Shown here: positions 1-7,026 of the stretch, one piece after another | Layout of the letters: the number at the start of each line of letters is the position of its first letter | How positions within the stretch are numbered: position 1 is the first letter of the stretch | Assembly (NCBI GenBank): GCA_016839545.1 | Contig: JAEOUB010000226.1 | Span: 1-10,355 of the forward strand | Direction of reading: 5' to 3' | DNA length: 10,355 nucleotides | From: Candidatus Kariarchaeota archaeon | Lineage (GTDB): Archaea > Asgardarchaeota > Heimdallarchaeia > Heimdallarchaeales > Kariarchaeaceae | Position numbers and translations under genes: made by a program | Notes under the pieces: model-generated | Told to the model about the DNA's origin: nothing | Databases searched by the model: none | The model's input: only the letters and a program-made list of their open reading frames with translations

Positions 1-3
1 ATC

Positions 4-9
4 AAAAAA
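4..9 (-). terminator. Oligo-T tract after the acylase gene
   Basis: Fourteen bases beyond the acylase stop the transcribed strand has six T residues without an obvious stem. Archaeal RNA polymerase often stops at such U-rich tracts. This is a weak, sequence-only call. Confidence 0.35.
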
Positions 10-22
10 TTGAGATAGTGAT

Positions 23-2425
23 CTAGACACGGGGTTTGAGGGTAAGTTCTGCCACACGGTTGCTCTCAATCTGTCCACGTGTCCACAGGAGTGAGAAGTA
101 ATCTCCCTGTAACCATGGTTCAATCAAATCATCATAATGCTTTGATGCAAGTTGACCTGATTGACCAGGAGAGTACATTCCCATAGACCGCGAGATGTCA
201 CCGAGATCAACGATCTGTCTCCAGCTAGGTGCCCACGAAGTCACCCCATAAGATGTGGGTGAGTTGCCCATCTGATTGGGTGTGGTATCATCTCCTCCGA
301 CAGGATAGGGTCCTCGAGAGAATATTTTATCCAGAGGTGGCTGTACAGACAGTGCGTGGTCGAAAGTGAGAGTATGTATCTTACCCCAGGTCCACTTGGC
401 ATAGTCTGTTCCGAAATGGGTCATGAGCCATTCAAAACCACGTTTGAAACCATTTACGAGTAGTTTCTCTTTGCCTCCCGCGTGGGTCACCCACCAGTTA
501 TCTTCCTCTAGTAAGCGTAAAATGACCACAAGATCCTGGCCGGAGAACTCATTCGAGGGCAGGAGAAGCTCATGAAAGCCTTCACCCATGTAACGATTTG
601 TCAGCTCTTTACCCAAATGAGGCTCAAGTAACAGACGAACTGTCATATGCTTGGTCACCTCGTAGAGACTGGCAGCAACACTGTCAGGAGATAGGACACC
701 GTCGAATTTTTTCAATAGACTGAAGGCTTTGACAACAGAGGGATTGGGATCAGTGACCTCTAGATCCTGGTAGTGTTCTAGAAAGAGTGCCACTGCCTCT
801 GACTTGTAATCCAACTGCATTTTCTTGCATTCCTCAAATCCAATCTTCTCATTCTCTGCAAAGTAATGCTCTAGACGACGTGCCCGGAAACCATTCATGA
901 AATTCTCACCGAGATGGTGGGGATAATCATCTGAGATGATTTTGTTGTTACAGGAAATGAGATAGCCCTTCTCAGGATTGAGAGTATGGGGCATCTCTTC
1001 AAATGGAATCATGCCTTTCCACTCATACTCACCTGTCCAACCAGGTACAGGAAGGCGACCATCACCTTTCTTGCGAATAGGGACCTCACCGCTGTTATAA
1101 TACCCGATATTCTCACTGTCAGCATACATGATATTGAGAGATGGAGCAGTGATCTGCTGGACACCTCTGACAAAATCATCCCAGCCTTCAGCCTTGTTGA
1201 ATCTGATAAAGCCATTAAGAGTTGTTATGGGTTGTAGTGATCGGGATTGCAGTGCCAGCATCTCGCTAGTCTCGATAAAGTCAGAGATAATAGGCCCGTG
1301 TTGTGTGATAACTACCTTCTGCTGCTGGTTCAGGCCGTCTTTGACCTTGATTATCTCAAGCAGAACCTCAGCCTCAACCATCTTACCCTTGAACTCATAC
1401 TGGTTAGGATTGTCAGTGTCAAATTTCTCAACAAAGAGATCCTCACAGTCGTTGTAGGAGAGTGTGATGCCCCATGCAATCTTGCCATTATGACCCACCA
1501 CTACTGAGGGCATACCGGGGAATGATACACCGGACACATTGGTGTCTTTCGATCTGAGATGGTTACTATACCAGACTGATGGGAGTCGGAGGGGAAGGTG
1601 CATATCATTGCACAGGATAGGAGTACCGGTTGCCGACCTCTCCTTGGAAATTGCCCAAGCATTGGATCCCATAGCATTGCTCAGAAATGGGCCTGTAGCC
1701 TTCTTGAGCTTGCCTTTGACAATCTTGTTGAATTCAATACCCTCAGGTAGTTCCACGGGATTTTCTGGATGATAGTGGATATCTAGAAGGGCAGCATGAT
1801 CCTCACCCACAGCATCAATCAGCTGGCTACGGATTGTCTCACTGTACCAGCCACTGGACATCTGCCAGGTGATCATTCGTGATATGGCCATCAGATCCAC
1901 AAGGGTCCAGTTTTCGGGTTTGTATTTGATGAGCCCAAACTCAAGCGGTTTCTTGATGTCTAGATGGTTGATGTATGCGTTGACTCCTTTTACGTAACTC
2001 TCCAGAATGGTGCGAGTTTCCTCTTCAAGTAACTCAATATCTGCCATTCCAAGACGATGAAAACCAAGAGTACGTGCTAACCTGTCGGTATCGACTCCTA
2101 CGTCACCAAAGATCTCTGATATGGTACCCTTGGCCACACGACGGTTGAGTTCCATCTGAAAGAGACGATCCTGGCAGTGGACAATTGCCTGAGCGAAGAA
2201 CAAGTCTTCGTCTGAAATCGCTTGGATATGGGGAATCCCCCATTTATCTCGATTAATCGTTACAGAGTCCTGAAGACCATAGAATTCGAGGACACCCTCA
2301 ACTGTGGGCAAGCGCCTCTTTGACTGAAATTTGAAGTATGTGCCGAGAATAGGGGCAAGAATGCTGTGAAGCAACGCCATGAACATACGAAAATTGGGTA
2401 GCTCGGATAAAAACCACGTTGTCAA
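23..2425 (-). CDS. Penicillin acylase family Ntn-hydrolase, membrane-anchored
   Basis: The 800-residue protein has the layout of the penicillin acylase / AHL acylase family: enzymes that hydrolyse amide bonds and mature by self-cleavage into alpha and beta chains. The predicted cleavage is Gly253|Ser254 in the motif GSNAWA, making Ser254 the N-terminal nucleophile (beta-Ser1). On that numbering beta-23 is His276, as in PvdQ and cephalosporin acylases, and beta-241 is Asn494 in SCNNKI, the position of the catalytic Asn of E. coli penicillin G acylase. Other family signatures are HNGKIAWG (312-319), HGP (376-378), WGKIHTLTFDH (680-690), PVGGDDTTPN (708-717) and PGQSGQLASKHYDD (753-766). A hydrophobic stretch at about residues 15-31 looks like a signal anchor, so the enzyme probably acts outside the membrane. 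The listed start is a TTG without a Shine-Dalgarno site; ATG codons at Met14 (base 2386) and Met16 are plausible alternatives and keep the anchor. The stop is TAG. The substrate cannot be deduced. Confidence 0.93.
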   Translation of the reverse strand: MTTWFLSELPNFRMFMALLHSILAPILGTYFKFQSKRRLPTVEGVLEFYGLQDSVTINRDKWGIPHIQAISDEDLFFAQAIVHCQDRLFQMELNRRVAKGTISEIFGDVGVDTDRLARTLGFHRLGMADIELLEEETRTILESYVKGVNAYINHLDIKKPLEFGLIKYKPENWTLVDLMAISRMITWQMSSGWYSETIRSQLIDAVGEDHAALLDIHYHPENPVELPEGIEFNKIVKGKLKKATGPFLSNAMGSNAWAISKERSATGTPILCNDMHLPLRLPSVWYSNHLRSKDTNVSGVSFPGMPSVVVGHNGKIAWGITLSYNDCEDLFVEKFDTDNPNQYEFKGKMVEAEVLLEIIKVKDGLNQQQKVVITQHGPIISDFIETSEMLALQSRSLQPITTLNGFIRFNKAEGWDDFVRGVQQITAPSLNIMYADSENIGYYNSGEVPIRKKGDGRLPVPGWTGEYEWKGMIPFEEMPHTLNPEKGYLISCNNKIISDDYPHHLGENFMNGFRARRLEHYFAENEKIGFEECKKMQLDYKSEAVALFLEHYQDLEVTDPNPSVVKAFSLLKKFDGVLSPDSVAASLYEVTKHMTVRLLLEPHLGKELTNRYMGEGFHELLLPSNEFSGQDLVVILRLLEEDNWWVTHAGGKEKLLVNGFKRGFEWLMTHFGTDYAKWTWGKIHTLTFDHALSVQPPLDKIFSRGPYPVGGDDTTPNQMGNSPTSYGVTSWAPSWRQIVDLGDISRSMGMYSPGQSGQLASKHYDDLIEPWLQGDYFSLLWTRGQIESNRVAELTLKPRV

Positions 2426-2454
2426 GAGGTATGCAAATGAGGTGTAATTGCGGA

Positions 2455-2513
2455 TATCTAGAGGATAAATAAAAAAAGTTGAAGCAATTATTGATAATAT
2501 AGTATCTAGAGGA
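2455..2513. repeat. Two direct copies of TATCTAGAGGA
   Basis: The 11-mer TATCTAGAGGA occurs at 2455-2465 and again at 2503-2513, 48 bases apart, in the non-coding region ahead of the acylase gene. Between them lies a run of seven A (2471-2477), i.e. T7 on the transcribed strand. The T7 could end transcription from the LRR operon or attenuate a transcript starting near 2525. Both copies contain the hexamer TCTAGA that is enriched across the window. Confidence 0.5.
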
Positions 2514-2532
2514 GTTGAATAGCTGCAATTCT

Positions 2533-2570
2533 ACTCGTTACATTTGATATATAAATGCGATGTAACGAGT
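2533..2570 (-). promoter_or_regulatory. TATA box inside a perfect 11-bp inverted repeat (putative operator)
   Basis: The arms ACTCGTTACAT (2533-2543) and ATGTAACGAGT (2560-2570) are perfect inverted repeats separated by 16 bases. The spacer holds TATATAAA at 2548-2555, read on the minus strand as TTTATATA, an excellent archaeal TATA element. Transcription would start near 2525 and run into the acylase gene with a leader of about 100 bases. A dimeric regulator bound to the arms would cover the TBP/TFB site, the classic layout for repression. The element could alternatively be a hairpin ending the upstream LRR operon, but the exact TATA match in the loop favours an operator. The bases were read directly; the function is inferred. 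Confidence 0.6.
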
Positions 2571-2618
2571 AAAATTCAGTATGTATAAGCCTTCAGTGTT
2601 GATATGATTGAATGTGAT

Positions 2619-3302
2619 CTACCAGGATTCAACTAAAACATCAACTCCACTCTCTGAGAGGCGTGCCAGCAGATTTTGAGAACTGTGAGTAATACTTGTT
2701 GTTTTGACACGAATCCGCTCTAACTCCTTGAGATTGACAAGATCCTCAGGAAGTTCAATATTACCAATATACTTGATGGACAGGCTTCTGAGATGTTCAA
2801 GTTGCACTGGTGGAAGTGTGATATGATGGAGTGCGGTATTGAGACTGGAATTGATTGTCAATGACAGATGATTGACCTCAGGGATCATGGAATAGTCAAT
2901 CTTGACAAGCTCTTCTGGATATATTTCCTCGATAATCAGCGTCTGAAGAGAGGGAAATGATGGCAGTGTAAACTTGCGATCCACTCGCCTACGGGAGCTT
3001 CCACCATCAAAAAATGGGAAAAAGTAGTAGTACCTCAATTGGAGAGTGGTGAGATTGGGTAGCACTGTGAGATGATGGATAAGTGAGAAGTCAACATCCA
3101 CATACTCAACTGTAGTGATCCGTGAGGCAATGGAGAACTCGTGAAGTCGATCGGCGATTTCTTTTGAGAAGTAATTGAATGTAAAACGAATATTTGTACC
3201 CCCAAGACCTTCATCTTCGATAATTGAGATATGGTTGGTAATCCACTGGTTGTCAAATCCAGTCAGTCGTAATTCTGCAATGAACTTGTCAAACAGACTC
3301 AT
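2619..3302 (-). CDS. Leucine-rich-repeat-like protein
   Basis: A cytosolic-looking protein of about 227 residues without signal peptide or membrane helix. Degenerate leucine-rich units recur through its second half, in blocks such as LPNLTTLQL, FPSLQTLII, IPEVNHLSL and LEHLRSLSI, then LPEDLVNLKELERIRV, the usual hydrophobic spacing of LRR beta-strands. LRR proteins generally bind other proteins; no partner can be named. The frame is open back to a TTG at 3329, but the ATG at 3302 is preferred because AAGGA (3311-3315) precedes it by 8 bases and it then lies 4 bases past the stop of the VOC gene instead of overlapping it. It is the last gene of the acyltransferase-VOC-LRR operon, and the T-rich tract at 2471-2477 may end the transcript. 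The ORF is sound, the fold fairly likely, the role unknown. Confidence 0.75.
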   Translation of the reverse strand: MSLFDKFIAELRLTGFDNQWITNHISIIEDEGLGGTNIRFTFNYFSKEIADRLHEFSIASRITTVEYVDVDFSLIHHLTVLPNLTTLQLRYYYFFPFFDGGSSRRRVDRKFTLPSFPSLQTLIIEEIYPEELVKIDYSMIPEVNHLSLTINSSLNTALHHITLPPVQLEHLRSLSIKYIGNIELPEDLVNLKELERIRVKTTSITHSSQNLLARLSESGVDVLVESW

Positions 3303-3306
3303 ACAA

Positions 3307-3720
3307 TCATTCCTTTTCCAGGAGTTCAATCAGGTATCTGTCAGGTGTGAAGATAAAGACGATCCGTCGATTATTGAATAGTTTTGCCGGAACCGGCTCT
3401 CCAAGTACAATTGACCTGTTCTTCTTGGTTTCCTCTAGAACGGCATCAATAGAGTCAACCTCAACGCAGAAATGATACATACGATTCTTCTGTTTGAGAA
3501 TATTCGTTATGGGAGATGGAGTTTCAAGCTCTTCAATCAGCTCAATACGTGTCTGTGACCCTCCGGGTTTTGGCCCAAGGAGAACCACTCGAACTTTCTG
3601 AATTGGATCGTCCACGATTTCAGTCTCTTGCACCATTCCCAGAAAATCCACATAGTAGGGCAGGCTCTTATCAATCGAATCAACTGCTATACCAATATGG
3701 TGAATCTCGTCAAATTCCAT
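3307..3720 (-). CDS. VOC superfamily protein, methylmalonyl-CoA epimerase-like
   Basis: The 137-residue protein has two beta-alpha-beta-beta-beta units of the vicinal-oxygen-chelate fold. The first opens with HHIGIAV (7-13), the second with MYHFCVEVDSID (81-92) and ends in YLIELLEK (129-136). His8, His83 and Glu132 match three metal ligands of methylmalonyl-CoA epimerase; the fourth would come from the IELIE strand (Glu60 or Glu63) where that enzyme has Gln. The epimerase interconverts the 2R and 2S forms of methylmalonyl-CoA, but no mutase gene is nearby, so a related VOC enzyme (lyase, dioxygenase or glyoxalase type) is equally possible. A strong Shine-Dalgarno site, AGGTGAT (3724-3730), lies three bases before the ATG and overlaps the stop of the acyltransferase gene, implying translational coupling. 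The family is certain, the epimerase activity is not. Confidence 0.85.
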   Translation of the reverse strand: MEFDEIHHIGIAVDSIDKSLPYYVDFLGMVQETEIVDDPIQKVRVVLLGPKPGGSQTRIELIEELETPSPITNILKQKNRMYHFCVEVDSIDAVLEETKKNRSIVLGEPVPAKLFNNRRIVFIFTPDRYLIELLEKE

Positions 3721-3728
3721 TGTATCAC

Positions 3729-4166
3729 CTATTTTTTGAGATTACGGACTACTCGTGCGGGGTTCCCAACAGCAACACCAAAATCAGGTATATCCTTGCT
3801 GACTACAGCGCCTGCAGCAACAATGGCTCCTTCCCCAATGGTAACACCCGGGAGTATAATCGCCCCTGAGGCTATCCATGCACCTCTTTTGATGAGAACT
3901 GGTTGTGGCTCTTCATGAAAAAGCCCTGTTTTTGCGTGATAGGGACTACCTCCAGAGTGAGCCAAGATGGAGACATGGGGTGCTATACTTACAAAATCCT
4001 CAAGCGTTATCAGGTGGGGGTACTCACCATCTAGATATGCAAGGTTACCAATATAGACACCATGGCCGATATTTACACCTGATTTTCTCCATAGAGAGGT
4101 ACGAAACTGGTAAAAAGGTGCTACCCAGGCAATCATCCTCCAGATACGACCCATGAGTTTGCCCAT
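3729..4166 (-). CDS. Hexapeptide-repeat (left-handed beta-helix) acyltransferase
   Basis: The 145-residue protein is a LbH acetyltransferase of the maltose/galactoside O-acetyltransferase or WbbJ type, trimeric enzymes that pass an acyl group from acyl-CoA to a sugar or amino-sugar hydroxyl. Hexapeptide units are clear at 31-48 (VNIGHGVYIGNLAYL), 59-67 (VSIAPHVSI) and 96-122 (AWIASGAIILPGVTIGEGAIVAAGAVV). The C-terminus VAVGNPARVVR (131-141) is the usual end of these enzymes. His70 in AHSGG is the best candidate for the catalytic base. The N-terminal 20 residues are basic and hydrophobic (GRIWRMIAWVAPFY) and may touch the membrane. The ATG at 4166 is preceded directly by the in-frame triplets ATG-ATC-TAG, so the reading frame cannot extend further. 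It heads a tight operon with the VOC and LRR genes. An envelope-sugar role is inference. Confidence 0.9.
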   Translation of the reverse strand: MGKLMGRIWRMIAWVAPFYQFRTSLWRKSGVNIGHGVYIGNLAYLDGEYPHLITLEDFVSIAPHVSILAHSGGSPYHAKTGLFHEEPQPVLIKRGAWIASGAIILPGVTIGEGAIVAAGAVVSKDIPDFGVAVGNPARVVRNLKK

Positions 4167-4280
4167 CTAGATCATGTTGAGTTGAATTGATTTTAGATGA
4201 TTTCGATACAATGGCAAATCAGAATGGAGTTTGATACAGATATTTGCGAATTGGAGTCAATATATTTGATCCCTAGTGAT

Positions 4281-5336
4281 TTACTGTTCCACTACAACGG
4301 TTGTGGTTGGATAGGGGATAGTGATGTTCTCCTCCTCGAATTTCTTGAGAAGGGACAGCATGATCTCCTGTTTTGCAGAGAGATGAGGCTTGATATCTCG
4401 GGTGTTGACATAATAGACCAATTCATAATCATATGAAAAGGTGTTAATGTTCAGTAGATTGACTTCATTGAAGATCAGACCCGAATTAGATGTCACAATT
4501 TCCTTCACATATTCTGGTATCTTCTTGAGTTGCGCATTGGGCGTACGCCTGCTCACCTGGATGGTAAGGCTTACCCTTCTTTGATTCATCCGCTTCAGAT
4601 TATTGATTCTTTTGTTGGTCAGTTCTCTGTTAGACATCACAATAAGATAACCCTCTGTAGCCCTGATACGGCTAGATCGGATACCGATTGACTCGATGGT
4701 CCCACTATCATTATCTAGCTTGACAGAGTCTCCAACTTCGAAGGGTCGATCAATGAAGATAACAAGTGATGCAAAGATATCAGCAAGAATTTCCTTTAAT
4801 GCAAAGGCGATCGCCAAGCTGAAGATAGCCAGTCCTCCCAGAAATGACGTTACATCAACTCCGAGGTTGGTAAGTAACCAGAGTAACAGGAGAACACTGA
4901 CAAACCCGCGTGTCATCAGGTTGAAGAATTCAAGAATATGAATATTGGTTGAATCTGTCTCACGAGACTGGGAAACAATTGAATCTAGCAGATTGAATAT
5001 AAATTTCGCAATTAACCATGCGATAAATGCGAGGACCAGAAAATCCATAATCTGAATGAAAAATTCGGGGATTTCCAGCTGTTGGATACCCATGTAAATT
5101 GATAGAATCAGAACGAGGCTTGTATTCAGGTATTTCTTGAAGGTATCCAGAACAGTGCGAAGTGCTCCTGATTTTATTTTATCCCGACGTGCTGAGATCC
5201 TTCCTATAACCACGATCCTGATCAAAGTGAGTACAAGAAATGTTGCAAAAACTATGACCAATGCTATGAAATAGTCATTTAGCGTGTTCCCGAGATACAG
5301 GGTGGTATCATCGAAGAGTGTGGGTAGTTCTGCCAT
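4281..5336 (-). CDS. MscS-family mechanosensitive channel (second of a tandem pair)
   Basis: A 351-residue MscS-type channel. Such proteins form heptameric pores that open under membrane tension and release solutes during osmotic downshock. Helices are visible at about 21-45, 72-90, 95-118 and 144-158, followed by the pore helix 163-195 (LGGLAIFSLAIAFALKEILADIFAS). The beta domain carries RPFEVGD (197-203), GTIESIGIRSSRIR (212-225) and VMSNREL (233-239), and the cytosolic alpha/beta domain ends in ITIPYPTTTV (338-347). Compared with its paralogue the pore hinge differs: ALQN there is ALKE here, putting charged residues at the hinge after the gate. The ATG lies 5 bases after the paralogue's TAA, so the two are cotranscribed and probably translationally coupled; no good Shine-Dalgarno site is seen. 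The pair could form mixed channels or gate at different tensions. Confidence 0.92.
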   Translation of the reverse strand: MAELPTLFDDTTLYLGNTLNDYFIALVIVFATFLVLTLIRIVVIGRISARRDKIKSGALRTVLDTFKKYLNTSLVLILSIYMGIQQLEIPEFFIQIMDFLVLAFIAWLIAKFIFNLLDSIVSQSRETDSTNIHILEFFNLMTRGFVSVLLLLWLLTNLGVDVTSFLGGLAIFSLAIAFALKEILADIFASLVIFIDRPFEVGDSVKLDNDSGTIESIGIRSSRIRATEGYLIVMSNRELTNKRINNLKRMNQRRVSLTIQVSRRTPNAQLKKIPEYVKEIVTSNSGLIFNEVNLLNINTFSYDYELVYYVNTRDIKPHLSAKQEIMLSLLKKFEEENITIPYPTTTVVVEQ

Positions 5337-5341
5337 CTGTA

Positions 5342-6424
5342 TTATGCCCCCACGGAGGTTTGTCCTTCAAGTTCGACAGTACTTGTTGGATAGGGAATGA
5401 TGATTTCATTTGCCTCCAAGACCTCGACTATTTTGAAATTTATTTCCTGACGGATTTTCAAGTACTCAGAATAACTCCTTGACATCACGAAGTACACCAT
5501 CTCAAAATCATACGAGTAGTCATTGATCGCTGTGAAGAATGCACGGTCAAAGGTAACACCTTCAATACCCGTGACAATGGACTCAAGCCATTTGGGGATC
5601 TCACGAAGCTTCTCTATTGGAGTAGAGCAATGGACCCCGATTGTCATCGGAACTCTACGTTTCTCCATTTTCTTGTGATTGAATATCCTTGTACTGATCA
5701 ATTCCCTGTTGGACACGATAAGGAGGTTGCCAGCCAGAACCCTGATCTTGGTGGATCTGATTCCCACCTTCTCAACCTCACCAATGTCAGAACCAATCTG
5801 GATGTAGTCTCCAATTTCAAAAGGACGATCGATGTAGATGATCAGTGCTGCAAAAATATCTGAGATCACGTTCTGAAGAGCAAATGCAATGGCAAGTCCA
5901 AATACACCAAAACTGGCCAGGAAGGCTGTGGTGTCAATACCAAGATTGGAAAGAAACCATAGGAGAACAATGACCACGATGATAGTCTTGAAGAAAAGTC
6001 TGAGAAATTCAATCAGGTTGGATGAAAGACTCTTCCCTACCTTCGAATTGAGGAGAAAAGCATCCACAATCACGAAAAGCAATTTCAGAAGAGCATAACT
6101 CAAGAGAAGATAAACAATTACCCTGATAACCTGATCAAGAAGGGACGGAGTCTCAATTACCATGACACCATTCATGAGTGAAATGAAAAGTATCAAAGTG
6201 AAACTGATCGTCTTATTCAGCCTATCAAGTAGTTGTTGGGCAGTTTTAGAACGATCCTTTTTCACTAGGAAGTGTTTTAATCGTCCAATTATGAGATACT
6301 TGAAAATTTGGAGTACAAGGATGGAGAGCAGAAATACCCCCAATGCTAAGGCATAATCATAGCCTGAATTTCCTCCAAATTCGAAGCCTTCCAAGAAGGC
6401 AACAACGTCATCGATGAATGTCAT
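5342..6424 (-). CDS. MscS-family mechanosensitive channel (first of a tandem pair)
   Basis: A 360-residue MscS-type channel: helices at about 22-50, 72-91, 97-127 and 145-160, then the pore helix AFLASFGVFGLAIAFALQNVISDIFAAL, RPFEIGDYIQIG, GEVEKVGIRSTKIRV and LLIVSNREL, and a C-terminal alpha/beta domain ending in IIIPYPTSTVEL. The Gly/Ala-rich pore helix followed by ALQN is the usual MscS form. The preferred start is the ATG at 6424; a TTG directly before it (6427) is the only in-frame alternative close by. No Shine-Dalgarno site precedes it, but TTTAAATT lies about 25 bases upstream, fitting a leaderless transcript. It is followed 5 bases later by a related but clearly diverged channel gene, an old tandem duplication. 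Role: osmotic protection at the cytoplasmic membrane. Confidence 0.93.
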   Translation of the reverse strand: MTFIDDVVAFLEGFEFGGNSGYDYALALGVFLLSILVLQIFKYLIIGRLKHFLVKKDRSKTAQQLLDRLNKTISFTLILFISLMNGVMVIETPSLLDQVIRVIVYLLLSYALLKLLFVIVDAFLLNSKVGKSLSSNLIEFLRLFFKTIIVVIVLLWFLSNLGIDTTAFLASFGVFGLAIAFALQNVISDIFAALIIYIDRPFEIGDYIQIGSDIGEVEKVGIRSTKIRVLAGNLLIVSNRELISTRIFNHKKMEKRRVPMTIGVHCSTPIEKLREIPKWLESIVTGIEGVTFDRAFFTAINDYSYDFEMVYFVMSRSYSEYLKIRQEINFKIVEVLEANEIIIPYPTSTVELEGQTSVGA

Positions 6425-6445
6425 CAAATGCGACTGAAAAGTCAG

Positions 6446-6453
6446 AATTTAAA
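6446..6453 (-). promoter_or_regulatory. TATA-like box of the MscS pair
   Basis: TTTAAATT on the minus strand is centred 25-26 bases upstream of the ATG at 6424, the distance expected from an archaeal TATA box to the start site, so the mRNA would begin at or next to the start codon. The match to TTTATATA is imperfect. Confidence 0.45.
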
Positions 6454-6519
6454 CTCAACATTGTGTTACAGACGAAATGATTCATAGATCGAAATAGTAG
6501 GTTGAAGATTTGAATTAAT

Positions 6520-6939
6520 CTATTCTGAATCTTCGTGTTTAATGCCAGTTACTTTACCCATTTCCTTTGACCCTTCCTTGAGAGACGATCCAATTTTGGT
6601 GATCCCTTCTCCAATCTCACCTATTGCATCACCAATACGTTCCAGGGCCTTTTCTGTTCCTTTCACTGTTCCCTGCACAGCACCACCTACAGTACCCATT
6701 GCACCTTTTCCCACCTTTTCCATAGGGAGTTCTCCTTGGTCAACACCTTGTTTTGTTCCTTGAATACTTCCATCAATTGACCTGCCAGCAACAGTCAAAG
6801 GGGACCGAGCTGTTTCAATCACCGTCTTTGCAACACCTGTCACGGTATCAGTTACTCCATCAATAAATTTCGACACAGGGCCATCTTTAGTATGAATTTC
6901 AGGGGTTTTCTTCTTTTTATCAGTAAGTTCATCCGACAT
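6520..6939 (-). CDS. Glycine-rich amphipathic-repeat protein of unknown function
   Basis: The family of this 139-residue protein is not recognised. The N-terminus (1-20) is charged and probably disordered, with four consecutive Lys. Residues 22-132 are an irregular succession of short segments with Gly every 3-5 residues between Val/Ile/Thr/Lys/Glu, for example FIDGVTDTVTGVAKTV, MGTVGGAVQGTVKGTEKALERIG and IGEIGEGITKIGSSL. Such spacing gives amphipathic helices with glycine faces, as in LEA-type, apolipoprotein-like or membrane-surface proteins. There is no signal peptide, cysteine or continuous membrane helix. The start is well supported: CTTTATAG lies 27 bases upstream of the ATG with no room for a ribosome site, i.e. 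a leaderless gene with its own promoter. Gene neighbours are channels and membrane regulators, so a stress or membrane-surface role is possible but unproven. Confidence 0.8.
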   Translation of the reverse strand: MSDELTDKKKKTPEIHTKDGPVSKFIDGVTDTVTGVAKTVIETARSPLTVAGRSIDGSIQGTKQGVDQGELPMEKVGKGAMGTVGGAVQGTVKGTEKALERIGDAIGEIGEGITKIGSSLKEGSKEMGKVTGIKHEDSE

Positions 6940-6962
6940 AATGTATATAGAGACACTATTCC

Positions 6963-6970
6963 CTATAAAG
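6963..6970 (-). promoter_or_regulatory. TATA box of the glycine-rich protein gene
   Basis: CTTTATAG read on the minus strand is centred 27 bases before the ATG at 6939. This places the start site at the start codon and predicts a leaderless mRNA. Good fit to an archaeal box A. Confidence 0.6.
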
Positions 6971-7026
6971 GCTCTGTGAGTTGTGAAAGTGCAGATATTT
7001 TGTACTACATCTAAAAATGGGTAGAA

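Noticed and set aside
588..596. ATGTAACGA, a 9-base match to one arm of the 2533-2570 dyad
   Set aside because: Inside the conserved acylase coding sequence and without a partner arm, so probably chance.
986..1772. Plus-strand open frames of 77-109 codons inside the acylase gene
   Set aside because: They lie opposite a strongly conserved minus-strand gene, overlap each other, and their translations show no domain pattern.
2298..2528. Minus-strand frame of 76 codons overlapping the acylase start, possible frameshifted N-terminal extension
   Set aside because: Its translation is rich in Cys/His/Tyr without pattern and the acylase N-terminal anchor is complete without it.
2548..2555. TATATAAA read as a plus-strand promoter
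   Set aside because: No plus-strand gene follows; on the minus strand it reads TTTATATA ahead of the acylase gene.
3516..3918. Plus-strand frames opposite the VOC and acyltransferase genes
   Set aside because: Antisense shadows of two genes with clear family motifs.
4197..4436. Plus-strand frame of 79 codons starting in the 114-base gap before the MscS pair
   Set aside because: Mostly antisense to the MscS C-terminus; no ribosome site and no recognisable protein features.
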